A DNA stretch of 5,135 bases from JAFARZ01 sp035651595 (GTDB lineage: Bacteria; Actinomycetota; Actinomycetes; Streptosporangiales; Streptosporangiaceae), in assembly GCA_035651595.1 (NCBI GenBank), contig DASRFJ010000190.1, positions 1 through 5,135 on the forward strand, written 5' to 3'. This document shows, in pieces, positions 1 through 5,135 of the stretch (positions are counted from its first letter, which is position 1; each line of letters opens with the position of its first letter). The position numbers were made by a program, and so were the translations under genes. The notes beneath the pieces are model-generated. The model had not been told where the DNA came from. It worked only from the letters and a program-made list of their open reading frames with translations, and made no database searches.

Positions 1-177
1 GGCGGAGATGACCAGCGCACCACCACTGATGATGATCGTGTTCGACGCAGTGCCGCCCGACAGGATCTCCTTGCCGACCGAGGCCGTTCCCGTCGAGGCA
101 GTGCCGCTGATGCCGGAGAGCAGCGACGCATAGGTCACCGCACCGGACTGCACGCTCAGGATGCCGCCGCTCAGCAC
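1..177 (-). repeat. Long duplication P3, copy 2 (SLLSGISG-SVGKE insert)
   Basis: 59 residues: VLSGGILSVQSG, then SLLSGISG, TASTGTASVGKE and ILSGGTASNTIIISGGALV, running to the window edge. The loop differs in sequence and by one residue from copy 1 (TASTGTASVGKE against TPGNNGSVGKE), while both flanks are conserved. In copy 1 the next landmark is VLSLSGG; here it would lie outside the window. Confidence 0.78.
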
Positions 178-3100
178 ATTCGTGGTGCTGGCCACGCCGC
201 CTGAGGAAACAATCTCGATGCCGCCGCTGCTGATCGTCGTCGTGATCGTCGTCCCGCCCGAGGACACGACTTCCGTGCCGCCGCTGAGCACAACGTCGCC
301 ATTGTCCGTCTGGCCCGACGAGACAACATAGGTCTGGCCGCTGACGACAGTCGTGCCGCCACCGCTGACAACGCCGCCGCTGTTGACCGTCCCAATCGCC
401 GATCCGCCAGACAGAATGTCAAGTACGCCGCCGCTGTCGACCGTCACCGCACTCGCGACACCGCCGGAGCTGATGATCAGCGTTTCGCCACTGGTAACAG
501 TGACCCCGCTGATCGTGAAGCCAGAGCCGACCTCGACAAAGCCACCGGATCCCACCGTGATATTGCCGCTGACGATCGCGCCGTTGAGCAACTCCAGCAC
601 GCCGCCGCTGGAGATCGTCGTACTCAGGATCTGACCGCCTGACGAGATGATCTCAACAGCCCCACCGGACACGACCGTGCCGCTGGCCACACCGCCCGAC
701 AGGAAGATCGCGGTGACGCCGTTGCCATAAGTCCGGCCGGCATCGAACCCGGCGCTGTATTCGACAGTGGCGCCCGAGTTCAGGGAAGTCGTGCCCGATA
801 CGTTCGTCGCACCGCCGTAGAGGATCAGCGTGCCCCCGCTGTTAATGAACGCGGAGGTATTGGTGCCGCCCGACAAGATGATGAGCTTGCCGCCGCTATT
901 GGTAGCGGTGTTGGACGCCGTGCCGCCCGACAGGACGATAGCGGTCACGCCATTGTTGATGCCAAGGCCAAACGTAGAGCCGCTCTGGGTGACGTAGCCA
1001 GAACCAATCTCGACGGTTGCGCCTGAGAGCGTCGTATTGGGAACCGACTGCGTGACTGTACCGAAGAATTCGAGCGTGCCGCCGCTTGAGATCGTTGCCC
1101 CGTTGTTGAAGGAGCCGCTGAGTAGTTCTAGGACACCGCCAGAAACCGTCGTCGTGCTAATTGTACCGCCCGACAACACGATTTCGGTGCCGCCGCTCAG
1201 AATAATGTCGCCGATGTCCGTCTGGCCGCCAGAGACCGTATAGGTCACCCCGCTGCTGACGATGACCTGTGACGTCGCGCTGGCCGTGATCGCCGTTCCT
1301 GTGCCGCCACTGTCGGCAGCGAGAGCGAAGATCTCTCCGTTCGGCGCCGCGTTGAGATTGAGGTTGTAGGTCGTGCCGCTTTCGACGACCTGCAGCACGT
1401 TACCGGACACAACTGAAACGCTGCCGCCGCTGCTGAAAGCGACACCGGCAAGATCGATCGTGTTGCCGGGCGTAAAGCTGCTGACGATCGCGGACGGCAT
1501 CGTGGCGCCGTCGATTTCGAGGATGCCGCCGGACGTCGCAAAGAAGACGCCGCTGCCCAGCGAGCCGCCGGCCTGGAGATCGAGCTTGCCGCCGCTGTTG
1601 ATGGCCGCATTGCTGCTGGCGCCGCCAGCGGAAATCGTTTCGACGCCGCCGGCTCCAACCGTCGAACCGGACTCCACACCGCCGGCGTTGACAATGAGCG
1701 TTCCGCCCGTGACCGCGGTCGCCAGCGCTGTTCCGCCCGAATTGACCGTCGCCGTACCGCCACCGCTGACCAGATCCAGGTTCGCACTGCCGCCGCTGTT
1801 GACGAACAGGCTGCCACCACTGCTCACCGTCGCGGCAAAGTCACTGCCGCCGCTGAGCACGTTTTCCGTCCCGCCGGACAGGACCTGCGTGAAGCTACCG
1901 CTACCCCCGGCAGAGACAATGCCGCCCGGTGATGCACCAAGATTCTCCGTGCCACCGCTGAGAACGGTGCCGGAGGCGGAAGCGCCGGATAGGACATTCA
2001 GGAAGCCGGTGCCCCAGACGATTGCGCCGCTGGCGATACCGCCCGACGAAACCGTCTCGCCGCCGCCACTGACGATCGAGTCGCTGAAGGTGCTGCCACC
2101 GGAAACGACGAGACCGTTTCCGGAACCGTGGGCAAAGACCATAGCTCCGACGTCCCGCGCACCGGAGCGAACGATCTCGAAACCGCCCCCCGAGATGATG
2201 GCGCCGCTGGCCAGACCACCCGAGAGCGAGAGCACGCCGCCACTTAAAACGTCGACGTTCACCGCGCTGCCGGAGATGACGACGAGCGCGCCGCCACTAA
2301 ACACATTGGTATTCGATGCGGTACCGCCGGAGAGCACTTCCTTGCCGACGGAGCCGTTGTTACCAGGCGTGCCGCTGATGCCCGACAGCAGCGATTGCAT
2401 CGTCGTGCCGCCGGAGCTGACGACCATCACGCCGCCGCTCAGAACCGTAATGCCGCTCCCCAGAGCGCCTTGTGAAATGACTTCCGTCCCGCCACTCGAA
2501 ACTGTGTCAGCCTCGGCGACACCACCTTGCGAGACCAGCAGCAGCCCGCCGCTGCTCAACGTCGATCCACTGTCGACGCCGCCGGAGAGCACCGTCTCGA
2601 TGCCACCGCTATCGATCGTCGTGGCGCTGGCCGTGCCGGCTTGGTTCACGCCGAAGAAGCCGCCGCTGGAAACGATGGTACCGACGGCAGCGCCGCCGCT
2701 CACCAGTGTTCCGCCGCTGATCGACAGCACACCACCAACCAGCAACTGCGTGCCGTTGTTGATGGTGTAGTTGCTTTCCGTGTACCCCGAGTAGGCCCGC
2801 ACGACGCCGCCGGAACTGACCACCGGTGTCCCGCTTAGCGTTGCGCCGCCGAGGAAACCCAATACCCCGCCGCTGGCAACGATCGGGCTGCTCTCGATGC
2901 CGCCGCTGTACACGATCTCGCTGGCGTTGCCGCTGATCGTGGTGCCGCTGCCCACGCCGCCGGACAAGATCCAGGCATTGCCGCCGCTCAGCACCGTCGT
3001 ATTAATGACCGTGCCGCCCGATTCAACCTCGAGCGTGATTCCGCTGCTGACGATCAAGCCGCTGAGCGTCTGACCACCACCGACGATGAGGCCGTTGCCG

Positions 3101-5135
3101 CTTACGGTGAGGTCAGTGCCGCCGTGGCCGTCGGAGTTCAGAGTATAGGTCGCGCCCATGACGGCCGACGAGAAGTCGAGAGTGTAAGTCTGTCCGCTTT
3201 CGTTGATCTGCAGCTGGATCTGAGATCCTCCGCCGGAGACCTGCGAAACCGTTCCACCTGAGGCAAACGGCGCGCCGGCAAGATCGATCACATTGAGCGG
3301 ACCGTCGCCGAACCCATAGATCACATTGCTCGGCATCGACGTGCCGTCGACCTTCAACGTGCTGCCAGAGCTAACAATCGCAAAGTCAATTGCGCCGCTA
3401 CCGGCAGGCGCACCGGCGCCAAGCTCGAGCGTGCCGCCAGCTAGCGTGACGCTGCCGTTGAGAACGCCCCCTGAGAGGAGAAGTTCGAGACCGCCGCTGT
3501 TGATCGTCGTGCTCGTGGTCACGCCGCCCGAATCGATCGTCAGCACGCCACCGCTGTTGACGCTGTAGCTCGAGGCCGTGCCACCTGAGAGCACGAAGGC
3601 CTGCACGCCATTGTTGGCGGTCGAACCACTGCGGGTGACGAAGCCAGAGCCGATGTCGACGGTCGCGCCGGACAACAATGTGTTGGGGCCATTCTGCGTG
3701 ACGGTACCGAAGAACTCCAGCGTGCCGCCGCTTGAGATCGTCGTGCTGTTGTTGAACGAGCCACTGAGCAGCTCGATGATGCCGCCAGCCGAAGCCGTCG
3801 TGGTGCTGATCGTGCCGCCCGACGAAACCGCGATAATGCCGCCACTCTCGACGATCGTTCCGGTCGCCGTGCCGCCGGAAAGGATGACTGCGGAACCGAG
3901 GATCGTCGCATTAAGTCCGCTGCCGCCCGCGGCGATGTCAGCAGTGACCCCGCTCGTCAGCGTGAAGCCGCTACCGAGGAAGCCAGAGAGCAACTCGATG
4001 GTAGCGCCGGCGCTGAGCGCCATGTTGCCTGGCTGCGCCCCGCCTAGGAGCTCAATGGTGCCGCCACTGAGGACGGAGGCGCTGTTGAACGTACCACCGG
4101 AAAGCACATCGAGCGTGCCGCCGGACTGGACAATGAGCGTCCCGCTGCTCTGGCCGCCGGAGATGGTGAGCGTCTCGCCGCCACTGACGATGATTGCACC
4201 GCCCGAGACCTCGACCGAGGTGCCGCCTGACGTATCCGAGAGCAGGTAGAACGTCTGGCCGGTGAAGTTCTGGTTCTGGTCGAGCTGCAGGTCGTAGTTG
4301 CCGTTGTCGGTGACCTGCAGCACGTTGCCGGAGAGCAGCGACACGGTCCCGGTGCCGTCATAGATGACCGAGGCCAGATCGAGCCTGTCGCCCGCCGCAA
4401 AGCCGCTGATCGTCACACTCGGCATCGCGGCGCCGACGATCAGGAAGTTGCCGCCGCCGTTCAGGAAATCGACGCTGCCGCTGGCATTCGCGCCGGAGCC
4501 GAGCGTCAGCACACCGCCGTCCAACACCGCATTGCTGACGGTGCCGCCGGCCAGCACCGACATGCTGCCGAAGCTGCCCGAGTGGCCGACCGAGACGCCG
4601 CTCGCGGTGCCGCCGCCGGAGACAATCTCCGTGCCCAGGATCGTGGCGCCGACTTCCACGCCACCTGTAAACACCGTCTCCACGCCACCGGAAAGCACCG
4701 TGGTGTTGCTTCCCGTGCCGCCCGCGGAGACGATGCCGCTCGGGCTCGCACCGAGATTCTCGATTCCGCCGCTACTGACGATCGTGCCGGAAGCAGAAGC
4801 GCCGGTCAGAACATTGAGGAAGCCGCCGCTGGAGACCGTCGTCCCGCCGGCAAAGCCGCCGCCTGACACCGTCTCGCCGCCGCTGAAGAACGCGGTGGTG
4901 GCAATAGTCTGGCCGCCCGAGGAAACGACCAGGCCCGTGCCGGAGCCCTTGGCATAAACCTGCGTACCGCTGGCGACACCGCCGGCGGACACCGCCATGA
5001 AGCCGCCAGCGGAGATGACGGCGCCGGACACTGTCCCGCCCGAGCGCACAAACGAGTCACCGCCGGACGACAGGGTCACGCCGTTCGCGACGCCACCCGA
5101 GAGCGACAGCACGCCGCCGCTCGACACTGTGGTCG
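1..5135 (-). CDS. Giant AIDA-type repeat adhesin / autotransporter passenger, internal fragment (partial at both ends)
   Basis: Seen: the minus frame (codons are reverse complements of plus triplets starting at position 1) is open for 1,711 codons with no stop. No start is chosen because the frame enters from beyond 5135 and leaves past position 1; the internal Met residues, such as the three MPS sites, lie inside repeats. The translation is almost wholly Ser, Gly, Thr, Val, Ile, Leu and Ala, with SGG or SSGG recurring about every 8-12 residues. It has no cysteine, two tryptophans and very few Lys, Arg or His. Visible residues 209-309, 569-677 and 1184-1283 are non-rung modules. Known: 19-residue rungs of this kind form the right-handed beta-helix passenger of AIDA-I, TibA and Ag43-like adhesins (AIDA repeat, Pfam PF16168; strand-loop-strand repeat TIGR04415, from memory). 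Inference: a secreted, surface-displayed adhesin or biofilm protein. Neither a signal peptide nor a beta-barrel is visible, so type V secretion is likely but unproven; type I export of a repeat protein is the alternative. Confidence 0.92.
220..345 (-). repeat. Post-module junction rungs, copy 2, without a module before it
   Basis: 42 residues, VSGQTYVVSSGQTDNGD then VVLSGGTEVVSSGG and TTITTTISSGG, equal in length to 1135-1260 and clearly related. Unlike the other junction, the upstream sequence (SAIGTVNSGGVVSGGGTTV, near 405-345) is ordinary rung sequence with no MPS module. Confidence 0.72.
883..1173 (-). repeat. Long duplication P2, copy 2 (ELLSGSFNN-EFFGTVTQ)
   Basis: 97 residues matching 3541-3822: SGGTISTTTVSGG, VLELLSGSFNN, TISSGGTLEFFGTVTQ, TLSGATVEIGSGYVTQSGS and IVLSGGTASN. 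The three-residue length difference comes from FGLGI replacing a single Ala, and a one-residue gap in the SAGG turn. Confidence 0.85.
1135..1260 (-). repeat. Post-module junction rungs, copy 1 (TYTVSGGQTDIGD)
   Basis: 42 residues directly after module C: VSSGVTYTVSGGQTDIGD, then IILSGGTEIVLSGG and TISTTTVSGG. Looser versions follow module A (SGGETLTISGGQSSGTLIV) and module B (GGGQTLSGLIVSSG), so this rung pair is the usual first step after a module. It matches 220-345. Confidence 0.75.
1285..1584 (-). other. Spacer module C (MPS / FTPGN-IDLAG module)
   Basis: About 100 residues. It opens with LDLQAGGSLGSGVFF, then GGILEIDGATMPSAIVSS (Met codon at 1498-1500), FTPGNTIDLAGVAFSSGG, then SGNVLQV (1387-1407) and an alternating VESGTTYNLNLN strand. 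It ends FALAADSGGTGTAIT. The SGNVLQV string and overall length match module A closely; the GFAAGD segment of A is replaced by SFTPGN. The next residues (VSSGVTYTVSGGQTD) begin array 4. Likely a folded beta spacer or cap between helix stacks; no enzymatic motif is visible. Confidence 0.7.
1846..2250 (-). repeat. Long duplication P1, copy 2 (VLSLSGG ... ENLGASP ... LSGG)
   Basis: 135 residues matching 4660-5127. Landmarks in order are VLSLSGG, FAHGSGNGLVVSGG, SGGGETVSSGG, WGTGFLNVLSGASASGT, ENLGASPGGIVSAGG and VLSGGTENVLSGG. It is one rung shorter than copy 1, directly after VLSLSGG. It carries one of only two Trp codons in the window (2014-2016). Confidence 0.8.
2272..2445 (-). repeat. Long duplication P3, copy 1 (SLLSGISG-SVGKE insert)
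   Basis: 58 residues: VLSGGVMVVSSGG, then SLLSGISGTPGNNGSVGKE, VLSGGTASNTNVFSGGALV. The SLLSGISG-SVGKE piece is not a rung. It contains one of the rare Lys residues and looks like a loop or bulge in the helix. It lies immediately before P1 copy 2. The second copy is at 1-177. Confidence 0.8.
3103..3429 (-). other. Spacer module B (MPS / GFGDG module, divergent)
   Basis: About 109 residues, a few longer than modules A and C. It opens with LELGAGAPAGSGAIDF, then LKVDGTSMPSNVIYGFGDG (Met codon at 3334-3336), NVIDLAG, an alternating QIQLQINESGQTYTLDF strand, and the end YTLNSDGHGGTDLTV. It keeps the MPS tripeptide, the IDLAG segment and the final GGT turn, but lacks the SGNVLQV string found in both A and C. 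This fits its place in the higher-order repeat: A and C occupy equivalent positions, whereas B is an extra module. Role inferred as for module A. Confidence 0.68.
3430..4206 (-). repeat. AIDA-type rung array 2
   Basis: Visible residues 310-568. It begins with GGETLTISGGQSSGTLIV, matching the kind of rung pair that follows the other modules. A looser stretch with fewer SGG turns follows (ALSAGATIELLSGFLG, then TSGVTADIAAGGSG, near 4020-3905). Next come regular rungs (SGGTATGTIVESGG) and the ELLSGSFNN-EFFGTVTQ segment that is duplicated in array 4. It closes with LNGSVTLAGGTLELGAG, leading into module B. Stalk function is inferred from the family. Confidence 0.83.
3541..3822 (-). repeat. Long duplication P2, copy 1 (ELLSGSFNN-EFFGTVTQ)
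   Basis: 94 residues starting SGGTISTTTASAGG, then IIELLSGSFNN, TISSGGTLEFFGTVTQ, LLSGATVDIGSGFVTRSGS and FVLSGGTASS. It matches 883-1173 at roughly three quarters or more of residues by eye. Over 3695-3788 against 1049-1142 I count about 15 differences in 94 bases with no gap. Confidence 0.85.
4207..4509 (-). other. Spacer module A (MPS / GFAAGD module)
   Basis: About 101 residues that break the SGG rhythm. The module opens with LTLGSGANASGSVDF, then a Gly/Asn patch, then MPSVTISGFAAGDRLDL (Met codon at 4423-4425). A middle part follows with SGNVLQV (4312-4332) and an alternating YDLQLDQ strand, ending FYLLSDTSGGTSVEV. Modules B and C share this order. Known: similar GF-GD-IDL segments ending in D-GGT-I type strands are common at block ends in large bacterial beta-strand repeat proteins. 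I infer a separately folded beta cap or spacer between helix stacks. No catalytic motif is visible. The Asp residues could bind a metal, but no classic RTX nonapeptide is present. Confidence 0.7.
4510..5135 (-). repeat. AIDA-type rung array 1 (N-terminal side, cut by window edge)
   Basis: Visible residues 1-208, about ten 19-20-residue rungs. Typical rungs read SGGVANGVTLSSGG, GGTVSGAVISAGG and SGGVETVFTGG. Several rungs depart from the consensus: YAKGSGTGLVVSGG (near 4945-4910), FLNVLTGASASG (near 4825-4790) and ENLGASPSGIVSAGG (near 4765-4720). The same odd rungs recur in the same order in array 3. The last part (SVGHSGSFGSMSVLAGG, near 4600-4545) is Gly/Ser-rich and irregular before the array passes into module A. 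By family knowledge this should be beta-helix stalk; which rungs bind a partner cannot be told. Confidence 0.85.
4660..5127 (-). repeat. Long duplication P1, copy 1 (VLSLSGG ... ENLGASP ... FTGG)
   Basis: 156 residues matching 1846-2250 in order. Shared landmarks are VLSLSGG, GSGTGLVVSGG, SGGETVSGG, FLNVLTGASASGT, ENLGASPSGIVSAGG and a closing VLSGGVETV. It has about 20 residues (near 5095-5035, GVANGVTLSSGGDSFVRSGG) that copy 2 lacks, which is one rung. Silent differences are frequent: the Ser of GASP is AGC here and TCA in copy 2. Confidence 0.8.

Larger units (their letters stand above)
1..1284 (-). repeat. AIDA-type rung array 4 (C-terminal side, cut by window edge)
   Basis: Visible residues 1284-1711. 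It contains the second ELLSGSFNN-EFFGTVTQ segment, then rungs with loosely related GATVE / GVTAI strings (near 1022-935 and 780-700). Next are VLELLNGAIVSGNITVGSGG (near 612-545) and regular rungs. A second QTYVVSSGQTDNGD junction follows (near 345-295), and the array ends with the second SLLSGISG-SVGKE insert (near 126-65). It continues past position 1, so the C-terminal end of the protein is still some distance away. Confidence 0.85.
1585..3102 (-). repeat. AIDA-type rung array 3 (longest)
   Basis: Visible residues 678-1183, the longest uninterrupted run of rungs in the window. The N-terminal third (about 3102-2690) is degenerate and richer in aromatic residues, with NAWILSGG, VYSGGIESSPIV and AYSGYTESNYTINNG. 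From about 2690 the rungs become regular (SGGIETVLSGGVDSGSTLSS). Then comes the SLLSGISG-SVGKE insert (near 2400-2340) and the series VLSLSGG, FAHGSGNGLVVSGG, WGTGFLNVLSGA and ENLGASPGG, which repeats array 1. The array closes with regular rungs and NSGGKLDLQAGG before module C. Confidence 0.85.

Noticed and set aside
1285..1500. RTX-type calcium-binding repeats in the GD/IDL modules
   Set aside because: The modules have single GD and IDL elements but no tandem GGxGxDxUx nonapeptides, so an RTX call is not supported.
1245..1820. Minus-strand open frame of 191 codons, Ala/Arg/Ser-rich
   Set aside because: It is a different minus frame from the adhesin frame, with Arg/Ala-rich low-complexity translation typical of out-of-frame reading of GC-rich repeats. 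The adhesin frame covers the same bases without a stop.
1373..2770. Plus-strand open frame of 465 codons, rich in Pro-Pro-Leu
   Set aside because: It is the antisense of SGG-coding repeats: GCC-GCC-GCT on the plus strand read in another frame gives Pro/Leu strings. It has no recognisable domain and lies wholly opposite the coherent minus-strand adhesin frame.
1498..4425. Internal start codons at the MPS methionines (4423, 3334, 1498)
   Set aside because: Each Met sits in the middle of a conserved module that continues upstream in frame, with no signal peptide after it; these are internal residues.
3578..4957. Plus-strand open frames 3578-4249 and 4364-4957
   Set aside because: Same PPLLT / PPE-type antisense composition as above; resemblance to Pro-rich proteins is a by-product of the repeat codons. 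No credible start region or domain.
1..5135. CRISPR array or tandem DNA satellite, suggested by recurring GCCGCCGCTG words
   Set aside because: The recurring words are codons for Ser-Gly-Gly at rung turns. Spacing varies, the units diverge and the frame is kept, which fits a coding protein repeat rather than identical direct repeats with unique spacers.

Overview
The window lies entirely inside one very large protein-coding gene on the minus strand. I translated the minus frame whose codons are the reverse complements of plus-strand triplets starting at position 1. It runs 1,711 codons without a stop, and neither the start nor the end of the gene is inside the window. The start codon and any signal peptide lie beyond position 5135. 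The C-terminus and any outer-membrane or secretion domain lie beyond position 1. The protein is a Ser/Gly/Thr/Val-rich repeat protein made of 19-20-residue SGGxAxxTxVxSGGxxxV rungs. This is the strand-loop-strand (AIDA-type) passenger repeat of surface adhesins in Gram-negative bacteria. The GC-rich composition and the repeat style suggest a proteobacterium, perhaps an alphaproteobacterium, but genus is not determinable from this window.

Layout in protein order (high to low coordinates): rung array 1 (5135-4510), spacer module A (4509-4207), array 2 (4206-3430), module B (3429-3103), array 3 (3102-1585), module C (1584-1285), array 4 (1284-1). The modules are about 100 residues each. They share an MPS tripeptide, a GFxxGDxIDL-like segment and an SGGT-type ending, and they break the SGG rhythm.

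Above the rung level there is a higher-order repeat. A fixed series of recognisable segments occurs twice, about 2.3-2.9 kb apart: VLSLSGG / GLVVSGG / FLNVL / ENLGASP / MPS module / ELLSGSFNN-EFFGTVTQ / SLLSGISG-SVGKE. The first copy carries an extra module (B). The second copy has no module at the matching place, only the kind of rung pair that normally follows one. The gene therefore appears to have grown by duplication of multi-kilobase blocks, followed by gain and loss of single rungs and whole modules.

I see no other gene, RNA gene, promoter, terminator, CRISPR array or insertion sequence. The long plus-strand open frames, rich in Pro-Pro-Leu, are antisense shadows of the Ser-Gly-Gly codons. 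There is no gene-free stretch.
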